Assembly: GCA_023700845.1 (NCBI GenBank)
Contig: JAMPYD010000011.1
Coordinates: 1 to 15,660, forward strand
DNA: 15,660 nt
DNA from: Elusimicrobiota bacterium
Lineage (GTDB): Bacteria > Elusimicrobiota > Elusimicrobia > UBA1565 > UBA9628
Direction of reading: 5' to 3'
Shown here piece by piece: positions 6,776-13,461 of this stretch. The notes beneath the pieces are model-generated. The model did not search any database, was not told the origin of the DNA, and saw only the letters and a program-made list of their open reading frames with translations. The position numbers and the translations under genes are program-made. The number at the start of each line of letters is the position of its first letter. Position 1 is the stretch's first letter.

Positions 6776-7894
6776 GTGACATCTCCCCGGCCCGGGGCGT
6801 CTCTGCCGCTCTTCTCTACCGACCTCTTTTCCGATTCGCAGCCCCGCTTCTCACCGGTCGCTCCGGACTTGGCCGCGCGCGTGCAGACGGTCTTGCGCGC
6901 CGATTTCCGGCATCTCTCGATCGCGCCGGCGAAGATACTCAAAGCGGGCGGCATGGAAATCAACTCCAACAATTTCAAGATCGAAACCCCGGGGAAATCC
7001 TATCTCTTGAAAAGGCTCGAGAGCGCCGAGCCCGAGACGTTGAGGGTTCAGCTGAAGCTGCTGCAATGGCTGCGGGAGCGCGGTCATGCGGTTCCGCTCC
7101 TGGAAAACGCCGCGAGCGGCGACCTCCTGCTTACGGACGGATCTCAGGCCTGGTGCCTCTTCGAGTTTGTCGACGGGGAGTTCTTCAGCGGGGCGGACTC
7201 TCAGCTCTCGGATACCGCGCGGCGGCTTGGCGGGTTGCAGAGGGACCTCCGCAGCGTTCCCGCGGAGTTGCTTCCTCCCCGGCGCTGGGGCTACCTTACC
7301 AAGCCCGAGTCCGAGGTGTTGGCCGAAATGACCGCGAAGATGGACATTTGGCCCCGACTGTTCGGACGCTCACACGCGAATCTGCTTGCAGTGAGCTGGC
7401 CGAAGGTCATGCGGACGGCGGCGCTGCTGAGTTCGAAAATCTCCGAGATCGAAGCGGCTTCGTGGGTGCCCGCGCACTGCGATCTGCATCCGCACAACTT
7501 GCTGATGCGGGGCGCCGCGCTGGCGGCCATCGTCGATTTCGAATCGTGCGTGCTGCTCCCGGACGGCGTCTCCCTCGGTTATGGAGCGTTTAAGCTCCTC
7601 AAACAGCATGTGATCAGCGCGCGGGGGGGGCGGTGGGATGCCGCCGCCGCCGCCTCGACCCGGGGTTTCTTCGACGCGCTGGCCGAGGCGGACCCCGTCG
7701 GCGCGGGAGACCGCGCGCGTCTCGAGTTGTTCGCCATGGCTGAGCTCTACCGGCGGCTGCTTATCGTGTTCAAGCTGAATCTGAGGGACGGGGATTCCCG
7801 ATGGAACCACGTGCTGCCCATGCATCTGTGCGCCCTGGAGGAGATCGGCGTCATCTGGGATCTGCGGGGCGGGCTCGGCGGTGAGGACGTCTAG
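6776..7894 (+). CDS. APH-fold small-molecule kinase (aminoglycoside phosphotransferase-like)
   Basis: 372 aa. It has the protein-kinase-like APH fold: a probable ATP-binding Lys in YLLKRL (K79), the catalytic loop HCDLHPHN (H234, D236, N241) and the metal-binding VDFES (D254). The family phosphorylates hydroxyls of choline, homoserine, sugars or aminoglycosides. Nothing here points to drug resistance, and the operon suggests a sugar or sugar-linked substituent. The start is GTG directly after the SDR stop TAA, so translation is coupled. A run of eight G (7623-7630) occurs in the C-terminal third, and slippage there would truncate about 85 residues. The stop TAG interlocks with the stop of the convergent radical SAM gene over CTAG (7891-7894). 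Confidence 0.82.
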   Translation: MTSPRPGASLPLFSTDLFSDSQPRFSPVAPDLAARVQTVLRADFRHLSIAPAKILKAGGMEINSNNFKIETPGKSYLLKRLESAEPETLRVQLKLLQWLRERGHAVPLLENAASGDLLLTDGSQAWCLFEFVDGEFFSGADSQLSDTARRLGGLQRDLRSVPAELLPPRRWGYLTKPESEVLAEMTAKMDIWPRLFGRSHANLLAVSWPKVMRTAALLSSKISEIEAASWVPAHCDLHPHNLLMRGAALAAIVDFESCVLLPDGVSLGYGAFKLLKQHVISARGGRWDAAAAASTRGFFDALAEADPVGAGDRARLELFAMAELYRRLLIVFKLNLRDGDSRWNHVLPMHLCALEEIGVIWDLRGGLGGEDV

Positions 7895-9489
7895 GCGCCG
7901 GACATCGCGGCTTTCGCCGCGTCGGCGTCCTCGATCGGCGCCTGGATCTTCTTGCGCTCGAAGTTGGTTGAAGGGCGGGGCACGGCGACGGGGCGGGTCG
8001 CGGAATCGGCGCCGGCCCAGTGCTTCTCGGCCTGGTCAAGCAGGCGCAGGCTGCGCTGGTGGACGATCGTCTGCAGGCCGAGGAGCTCCATCGCCGAGAA
8101 CTTGTGGGAGATGATGGCCGAGATCTTCGACGCGTCGCCGAGGTCCATAATAAACCGCTCCAGGTCGCCGTCGTACTGCTCGAGGATGGACTGTTTATAG
8201 GTGTAGTACCACTCGGACCCGGGATACGGCGTCGCGAAATGGGGCTTGGCATGGATCCCCAGCTTGATGAGGCCCTGGATGTCGTTGCGAATGCTGTCGA
8301 AGCTCTCCTCGGGGAAGCCGATGATGAAGTTGGGGATCGGGCGGATGCCGCTCTTCTTGCACAGGTCGACGGCTCGGTAGTTCGCATCCTGGGTGGTCGC
8401 CTTGCCGAGGTTCTTGAGGATGACGGGGTCGAAGGACTCGATGCCGTAGATCAGGAACGAGCAGCCCGCCGCGTACATCGCGGACAGCGCGTCCTCCTTG
8501 GCGAGCGTGGCGTGGCTCGTCCCGCCGAAGTGGACGCCGCGGCAGCTTTCGTCGTGCACGACGCCGTCGCGGCGGCAGGTCGGCTGCAGGCCGGCCTCGA
8601 TCCAGGCCTTGCAGAGGTCCTTGATCCACGTGCGCCCGCTGAAGGCGTCCATCGTCATGAGGTTTTCGTCGATCATCGAGACGAAATCGATCTGGTAACG
8701 CTCGTGGAGCGTCTTGACCATGTTCACGATGTAGCTCGGGCTGTGATAGCGGATGGTCCGGCCGTAGCTGAACTTGACGTCGTCGACGCCATCCTCGTTC
8801 TTGTCGATCACCATGTCGCCGGTGGTGCCAAGGTGCCAACAGTACCGGCAAACGAGGTTGCAGCCCAGGCTGCCGTTGATGTCGATGCGGCGCTTGGAGG
8901 TATAGAGCTCCTCGCTGTACAACTCCTGGGAGTTCTTGAAATAGATGTCGAGAGGCAGGAGGTCCCACGCCGGGTACGGAAGCTCGTCGAGGTCGGGGAT
9001 CGTCGGCGCCACCGGCGTGAAGAGGCACTCCCCATCCTTGCCGCGGTAGGCGAGGCCGCTGATCTTCGAGAAATCGCGGTCGCCCGCGTCGACGGCTTCG
9101 AGCAGGCGGGGGAACGAAACGAAGGCCTCGCCCACGCAGCCGAGGTCGATCTGAGGCATCCATCTCATGATGTCGTGCGGCATGCTCGTGAACAGGCCGC
9201 CGCCGGCGAGGAGGAGGGAATCGGGGGAGACGCGCTTGGCGATCTCGCAGGTCTTTTTGAAGAACGAGTAGGTCGTCGTGAGGCCGCCGACGCCGATCAC
9301 GTCCCAGTCGTCCGCGGCGCACACCTGCTCGACGATGTCGAAGCCCCTTCGCCAGGCGTTCGCGTCGTAGATCTGAACCTGGTGGCCGCGCTTGACCGCG
9401 ATGGCCGCCAGCAGCGCGATGCCGTAAGGGATGTGGCGCGGCTCGTCCTCCTCGCGGACGACGGGGTTGATCAGGAGGACTTTAGCCAC
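7891..9489 (-). CDS. B12-binding-domain radical SAM protein
   Basis: 532 aa from GTG 9489, which has AAGGAGA 6 bases upstream. A longer in-frame reading to 9522 starts inside the DUF115 gene and lacks this support. Residues about 1-135 resemble a cobalamin-binding domain (KVLLINP at 3-9, PYGIALLAAIAVKRGH at 21-36, LLAGGGLFTSMPHDIM at 93-108). The radical SAM core begins near residue 200 with the [4Fe-4S] cysteines C210, C214 and C217 in CNLVCRYC. Later blocks such as IYGIESFDP and IPNFIIGFPEES match the core barrel of the B12-radical SAM family. A distinct C-terminal extension (about 440-532) is Ala/Pro-rich at its end. Members catalyse methylations and unusual rearrangements. The reaction here is unknown. 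The gene overlaps the DUF115 gene by 8 bases and is expected to be co-translated with it. Confidence 0.87.
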   Translation of the reverse strand: MAKVLLINPVVREEDEPRHIPYGIALLAAIAVKRGHQVQIYDANAWRRGFDIVEQVCAADDWDVIGVGGLTTTYSFFKKTCEIAKRVSPDSLLLAGGGLFTSMPHDIMRWMPQIDLGCVGEAFVSFPRLLEAVDAGDRDFSKISGLAYRGKDGECLFTPVAPTIPDLDELPYPAWDLLPLDIYFKNSQELYSEELYTSKRRIDINGSLGCNLVCRYCWHLGTTGDMVIDKNEDGVDDVKFSYGRTIRYHSPSYIVNMVKTLHERYQIDFVSMIDENLMTMDAFSGRTWIKDLCKAWIEAGLQPTCRRDGVVHDESCRGVHFGGTSHATLAKEDALSAMYAAGCSFLIYGIESFDPVILKNLGKATTQDANYRAVDLCKKSGIRPIPNFIIGFPEESFDSIRNDIQGLIKLGIHAKPHFATPYPGSEWYYTYKQSILEQYDGDLERFIMDLGDASKISAIISHKFSAMELLGLQTIVHQRSLRLLDQAEKHWAGADSATRPVAVPRPSTNFERKKIQAPIEDADAAKAAMSGA

Positions 9490-10531
9490 GGGCGGTCTCC
9501 TTGGCCTTGGCGAGAAAGGCATCCAGGCTCACGCAGTCGATATTGTCGCCGAACAAGGTCCCGCCCTCGGTGCAGTTGAGCGTGGGCCGCGGGCTGCGCC
9601 TGGCCAGGTGCAGGAAGTTTTTGCGATACCAGAAATAGGTCGGATCGGTCATGAACGTCACGCCCGTCAGCGGGAAGTCCATCCAGGTGAAAAACTCTTT
9701 GACGCGCTCCTCGTCGCCGCCGGCCATGTCGAGCAGCTCGTAATACGTCTGGGTCATGGTGATCGGCGTGTCGGGGTAGTAGCCGAGGTCCATTCCGGCG
9801 ACGGCGAGCACGTCCGGCTTGAGGATCTGGACCGCGAAGGCCCACGCGGCCGTGCCGACGGTGCCGCCCGTGGTCAGGCAGGGCAGCGGCAGGACGTCGT
9901 AGATCTCCCGGGTGATGCTGCCGGGCTTCGTCGGATCGTCGACGAGCGGGTTCCACCAATACGCGTCGAACTTGGCCTGGCGAAGGCGTGCGACGACGTT
10001 CTCGGGCGCCGAGGACGCGACGATCGCGCGGGTCCCGGCGGCGTGCCTGTCGATGAGCGCCATGTCGTCGAGGTTTCGCTTGATCGCGTTCTTGCGGGCC
10101 TCGACGTCGAGATCCTGGCGTTCGAAATAATCGTCGTCGCGGATGTGCGCCTCGTAGTCCGGGTCGCCGAACCAGCGCACCATGCGCGTTTCGTGCGGGT
10201 CGAGCGTCACGACGAAATCGGGGATCACGCCCGCGCGCAGGCAGGCGGCGTACGCGCCGTCGGCCGCGATGATCGTGCCTTCGTAGCCGGAGTCGCGCAG
10301 GCGCTCGATCGTGCGCGCGCGGCGGATGCTCGGCCCCGCGCTCAGCACGATGGCCGAGCGGCGCTTGGCCCCGGCCGGGGGCGGGATCTGCTTGACGGAT
10401 TTGGCGGCGAACGGCGCGTTGCGCCTGGCGTTGGCCAGGATCGCGTCGCGGTGGCGCTCGATGCCGATCTGGGTGATCTTGTCGACGAGCGCGGAGAACG
10501 GCGGCGCCGCGGGGCGGTTGTTCGGCGTCAC
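9482..10531 (-). CDS. DUF115/Maf-like protein, short form (candidate nonulosonate glycosyltransferase)
   Basis: 349 aa. The core shows SAIVLSAGPSIRRARTIERL (59-78) and IIAADGAYAACLRAGVIPDFVVTLDP (87-112), the GxGPSL and ADGA...PD motifs of the DUF115 (MptE-like) domain. The same domain is the catalytic core of Maf proteins, which transfer pseudaminic or legionaminic acid to flagellin. Flagellin Mafs are usually over 600 aa with flanking regions. This one is about half that length, so it carries little more than the core. The C-terminal half contains VGTAAWAFAVQILKPDVLAVAGMDLGYYPDT, also typical of DUF115. The GTG start interlocks with the stop of the 67-aa gene (GTGA) and the 3' end overlaps the radical SAM gene by 8 bases. 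Transferase activity is inference from the family and neighbours. No flagellar gene is in view, so the acceptor is unknown. Confidence 0.82.
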   Translation of the reverse strand: MTPNNRPAAPPFSALVDKITQIGIERHRDAILANARRNAPFAAKSVKQIPPPAGAKRRSAIVLSAGPSIRRARTIERLRDSGYEGTIIAADGAYAACLRAGVIPDFVVTLDPHETRMVRWFGDPDYEAHIRDDDYFERQDLDVEARKNAIKRNLDDMALIDRHAAGTRAIVASSAPENVVARLRQAKFDAYWWNPLVDDPTKPGSITREIYDVLPLPCLTTGGTVGTAAWAFAVQILKPDVLAVAGMDLGYYPDTPITMTQTYYELLDMAGGDEERVKEFFTWMDFPLTGVTFMTDPTYFWYRKNFLHLARRSPRPTLNCTEGGTLFGDNIDCVSLDAFLAKAKETARG

Positions 10532-10731
10532 CCTTTCTTCGGACCGCCGTCGGCCGCTTCGCCGTCCCAGTAGAGCGCGTCCATCTCGACGAAGACCATG
10601 CTCCCCCCCACGGACTGCAGCGCCTTCCGGCGGAACTCCTTCTTGAACGCCGTCTGCTCGCTGTCGGCGGCCGGCGCCTTCTCCACGACCGGGCGTTTGA
10701 CCTCGAAATTGCCTTTTAGAAAATCGCTCAT
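10528..10731 (-). CDS. Hypothetical 67-aa protein, first gene of the DUF115/radical SAM unit
   Basis: 67 aa. I do not recognise it. The middle (residues about 28-40) is basic (AFKKEFRRKAL) and is followed by a short hydrophobic stretch with an acidic residue (SMVFVEMDALYW). No signal peptide, transmembrane helix or cysteine is present. It is supported as a real gene by GGAG 6 bases before the ATG, a well-formed promoter upstream, and a 4-base overlap (GTGA) with the DUF115 start. It could be a small partner or acceptor for the downstream enzymes. That is speculation from position only. A run of seven C on the plus strand lies inside it. Confidence 0.65.
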   Translation of the reverse strand: MSDFLKGNFEVKRPVVEKAPAADSEQTAFKKEFRRKALQSVGGSMVFVEMDALYWDGEAADGGPKKG

Positions 10732-10752
10732 GGAGTGCTCCGTTCGGCAGGT

Positions 10753-10769
10753 TGTTCAGGAAATGAACA
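10753..10769. promoter_or_regulatory. 17-bp palindrome over the predicted +1 (candidate operator)
   Basis: The plus-strand sequence is TGTTCAGGAAATGAACA, perfect 6-base inverted arms around a 5-base centre. It sits just downstream of a -10 box (TAAAAT, 10774-10779) and covers the predicted transcription start, a classic repressor position. The arms and spacing are identical to the palindrome at 2525-2541, while the centres differ (GGAAA against ATGTT), which argues for a shared dimeric regulator rather than a duplicated segment. Confidence 0.55.
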
Positions 10770-10773
10770 CCCT

Positions 10774-10802
10774 ATTTTACGTTGTTCCCGGCCGCGCGTC
10801 AA
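10774..10802 (-). promoter_or_regulatory. Predicted sigma70-type promoter for the 67-aa/DUF115/radical SAM unit
   Basis: On the minus strand TTGACG (10797-10802) and TAAAAT (10774-10779) are separated by exactly 17 bases. The -35 overlaps the stop codon region of the upstream CMP-sugar synthetase. The predicted +1 is near 10767, about 36 bases before the ATG, so unlike the other units this one has a leader with a Shine-Dalgarno. The 67-bp gap that holds it is the largest non-coding stretch in the window. Confidence 0.6.
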
Positions 10803-11500
10803 CGCCGCGGACCGCCTCGTTCGGCGACGACGGCCTCCGCGAGCTTGAAGTCCCAACGGCCGTCGATGTCGATGGAGGATTCGAAATCCATGACGAGGCC
10901 GCGCAGGTCGTCTCCATGCAGCCGGCCGCGCTCCATAAGGATCTCGGTCCGCGCCGCGTAGACGCCGCCGTTGGGCCGGTAGGCCGGGGGGGCTTCCTGC
11001 CGGCGCGACGCGCGCTGGCCCTCGGGGAACATGGGGAGGAGCTTGTCGCCGTCCATGACGAAGCGATGATAGGGATGGGTCAGGTCCTTGGTGACGGTCT
11101 CGGCCGAGTCCCCGCCGCCCTCGCGGATGAGGCGCACCGTCGCGTCGATGTGTGCCGCCGTCCGCAGCGGGGTGGTCGGCTGGAGCAGGACGACGATGTC
11201 GGGCTTCTTGCCCGTCCTCGCGGTGAACTCCCCGACCGCGTGCTTGAGCACCTCGAAGATGCTCGAATCGTCCTGCGCCAGTGCGGCCGGGCGGAGGAAA
11301 GGGACCTCGGCCCCGAGGCCGGCGGCCGCTTTTGCGATCGCGGGGTCGTCGGTGCTCACGTAGGTGCAAGTCAGCTCCTTGCTCTCGCGGGCCGCGCGGA
11401 TGGTCCAGCCGATCAGCGGGACGCCGCCGAGAGGCAGGAGGTTCTTGCCGGGAAGGCCTTTAGAGCCGGACCGGGCCGTAATCACTCCAAAGATGATCAT
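10799..11500 (-). CDS. neuA: CMP-nonulosonate cytidylyltransferase, NeuA/LegF-like
   Basis: 233 aa. This is the second CMP-sugar synthetase of the window. Motifs are VITARSGSKGLPGKNL (6-21, CTP-binding), VSTDD (48-52), VVLLQPTTPLR (103-113), RPNGGVYA for sugar recognition and, at the C terminus, SSIDIDGRWDFKLAEA. The SGSKGLPGKN version of the signature and the QPTTPLR block are of NeuA/LegF type and differ from the GGSKRIPHKN version in the gene at 4609. The ATG at 11500 is chosen over an upstream in-frame ATG (11539) because it interlocks with the preceding stop (ATGA), has GGAGG 10 bases upstream and gives the family N terminus. It would activate sialic, legionaminic or an acetamidino-modified nonulosonic acid. 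The exact acid is not determined. Confidence 0.9.
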   Translation of the reverse strand: MIIFGVITARSGSKGLPGKNLLPLGGVPLIGWTIRAARESKELTCTYVSTDDPAIAKAAAGLGAEVPFLRPAALAQDDSSIFEVLKHAVGEFTARTGKKPDIVVLLQPTTPLRTAAHIDATVRLIREGGGDSAETVTKDLTHPYHRFVMDGDKLLPMFPEGQRASRRQEAPPAYRPNGGVYAARTEILMERGRLHGDDLRGLVMDFESSIDIDGRWDFKLAEAVVAERGGPRR

Positions 11501-13461
11501 CTTGCGGCGACCTCCGATGCGGATTTCGCGTTCCACCATGAGCCCTGCCGAAAGAACGAGTCGTCGATGCCGTGCTCCGCGCGGTATTCGGCCACTGCTT
11601 CCCGCATCGCGTCCTCGGCGGGCAGTCCTCGCTCAAGCTTCGCCATGTAGCTCATTATCCAGCGGCCGACGCGGCGGTCCGCATGGCGATCGTCGAAATG
11701 ATTGATCATCGCTCGCCAACGACTGAAATCGCCTATGGTCTTGTCGCCCCCGGCGGCCGCGAGGATGGCCTCCTTGAGAAGAGGCAGGGTCTGGTAGACG
11801 AGCCGTTGAGCGGGGTCCGCATAAAGCGGGTGGAGGCCCCAGCCGGAGCAGTCCCAGTGGACGGCGCGCGCGCCGAATGCCCCCGAAACGACCCCCGCGC
11901 TGTTGAGGCCGAAACAGACCGATAGATCGGCGGCTAGAGCCGCGGTCATCGGGGTCACGCCGGGTTCGAGAAGCAGCAGACGCCCCCCCTTGCTCAGGAG
12001 GTCGATGCGCGTAAGTATCTCCTGTCCGCGCGGCAGGCGGGCGTAGCCGTCGAGCGACTTCGGCTTGAGGACCGCCTTCCAGAGCGGCTGCTCCTCGAGC
12101 AGCGAGAGCATGGCGAGGAGGAATTCGGACAGCTGTCCGGCGGAAAGGAAGATATTGTAGTCATGCGAGGAGTCGAAGAGCGCGAGCGTGAATCGCATTC
12201 CCGCCAGCCGTCCGCGAATGGACTGCGTGACGGAGTCCTGGGGGAGTATCCACAGCCCGCAAGGCAGTATGTTGAGACAATCGTGGCCCTTGCCTTCGAG
12301 CCAGCGATGGTGGTTGCGGCCCCACACGAAAAACAGGTGCTCGGGGTTGAGGTGGATGGGCTCCGTCAGGAACTGGAATTCGGACCAATGAAAGCCTATC
12401 ATCCGTCCGCCCGCCCGCTCCAGACCTTGGGCTTGCGGCGCCTGCCGCCAAGAGAATTCCTGGTGCTGAATGAGAAGGCGGGTCTGGAAGCGCGCGAAGA
12501 CCGCGCCCCACATTCTCGTGAGCAGGACGAACTCGAGGTCGAACAGCCGCAGCCAAAGAGGCGCCCGTGGTCCGGCGGACCGAAGCGCCCGAAGTGCGTC
12601 GAGAAAATCATGGGGCGTCGGGCGCGCTAGGCGCCAAGGTGTGTGTCCGTCGACCCACCGGAATCCCTGCGCTTCGATTGCCGAGGTCGTCCGGGAGTCG
12701 CACTCGGAGTCCCGTCGGTCCAGGTAATAGACGAGGTCGAAGGACGACGCATCGACCTTCGAGCGCCAGAAAGTCCAGGAGACGCTGCCAAGGTTGGCCT
12801 CGTAGTACTCGACCCAGACCGCCGGACGAATCCGCGCGAGACCCGGCGCAACGGCCGGCCCCCGGAGAAAGGTCAGGAGCATGCGGGCGAAGAGGATCGA
12901 CGGGGCGCCGGCGATCCGTAGAATGCCGCGCGGGGACAGGGACTCCCTCCAATGGAAGCCCGGCCACGCGTCGTGGCCGATGACGAGGTCGTTGGCCGGA
13001 TGGCGGGCCAGATGCAGCACATGGTCCGCCGCCGGAATGGCGGCGGCGGCGGCCTCGACCATGACGATGAAGGTTGCCTTCCACATCAGGGCGTCGCAGA
13101 GATAGGACTTCACGGCGCGCCGGTACCGGAGCGGACGATTCTGCAAATGGCGGGCGCAGAAGCTCTCGCAGAGGCGATCGAGCTCCTCTTCGCGGCGGTA
13201 ATTCAAGGCGAGTCCCGCGGCGTCCTTGGCGGCCAGGGTCAGTCCGGCGGGATGAAAGCATGAGGCGAGGCCCGCCCCGGCGAGCCGGTCGAGGATCCGG
13301 CCGGCCGCGACGGTGACGCGATGCTCGTCGTATCGGATATCCCGGGGAAGGAACCGGCTCTCGATCCAGAGGCCGATCAGGGTGGGGACGGTGAGGCGCT
13401 CGATCCAGACGACGGTCTTGCGCGGCTCAGTCGATGAGGTGGCGGAGCTTCCAGTCCCCAT
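11497..13461 (-). CDS. Large uncharacterised GT-B-like surface-carbohydrate protein (654 aa)
   Basis: 654 aa. No catalytic signature can be named with certainty. The N-terminal third is charged and Ala/Leu-rich. The middle carries VWVEYYEANLGSVSWTFWR (215-233) and, at 352-405, FHWSEFQFL and HLFFVWGRNHHRWL. Residues about 505-550 (SVCFGLNSAGVVSGAFGARAVHWD) look like the donor-nucleotide-binding loop of GT-B glycosyltransferases and surface-polysaccharide biosynthesis proteins. The last 60 residues (RWIMSYMAKLERGLPAEDAMREA) form a helical tail. The context, between an N-acetyl sugar amidotransferase and a CMP-nonulosonate synthetase, makes a nonulosonate- or polymer-transferring enzyme plausible. 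ATG 13461 overlaps the end of the upstream gene by 35 bases and has a weak AAGGA just before it. No other good start is present downstream. Confidence 0.75.
   Translation of the reverse strand: MGTGSSATSSTEPRKTVVWIERLTVPTLIGLWIESRFLPRDIRYDEHRVTVAAGRILDRLAGAGLASCFHPAGLTLAAKDAAGLALNYRREEELDRLCESFCARHLQNRPLRYRRAVKSYLCDALMWKATFIVMVEAAAAAIPAADHVLHLARHPANDLVIGHDAWPGFHWRESLSPRGILRIAGAPSILFARMLLTFLRGPAVAPGLARIRPAVWVEYYEANLGSVSWTFWRSKVDASSFDLVYYLDRRDSECDSRTTSAIEAQGFRWVDGHTPWRLARPTPHDFLDALRALRSAGPRAPLWLRLFDLEFVLLTRMWGAVFARFQTRLLIQHQEFSWRQAPQAQGLERAGGRMIGFHWSEFQFLTEPIHLNPEHLFFVWGRNHHRWLEGKGHDCLNILPCGLWILPQDSVTQSIRGRLAGMRFTLALFDSSHDYNIFLSAGQLSEFLLAMLSLLEEQPLWKAVLKPKSLDGYARLPRGQEILTRIDLLSKGGRLLLLEPGVTPMTAALAADLSVCFGLNSAGVVSGAFGARAVHWDCSGWGLHPLYADPAQRLVYQTLPLLKEAILAAAGGDKTIGDFSRWRAMINHFDDRHADRRVGRWIMSYMAKLERGLPAEDAMREAVAEYRAEHGIDDSFFRQGSWWNAKSASEVAAR

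Noticed and set aside
6229..7593. Alternative plus-strand frame across the SDR and APH genes
   Set aside because: Out of frame with both recognised proteins, Arg-rich, with no motif.
6776..7894. Aminoglycoside-resistance gene
   Set aside because: Only the general APH fold is shared. The operon context and the absence of mobile elements point to a metabolic kinase.
8020..9579. Long plus-strand open frame (519 codons) opposite the radical SAM gene
   Set aside because: Low-complexity Val/Asp/Glu/Arg-rich translation with no domain. The minus strand has a full radical SAM protein with a CxxxCxxC motif.
10790..10810. Rho-independent terminator after the NeuA/LegF-like gene
   Set aside because: A weak GC-rich inverted repeat (CCGCG/CGCGG) surrounds the stop codon, but no U tract follows, and the region reads better as a -35 box.
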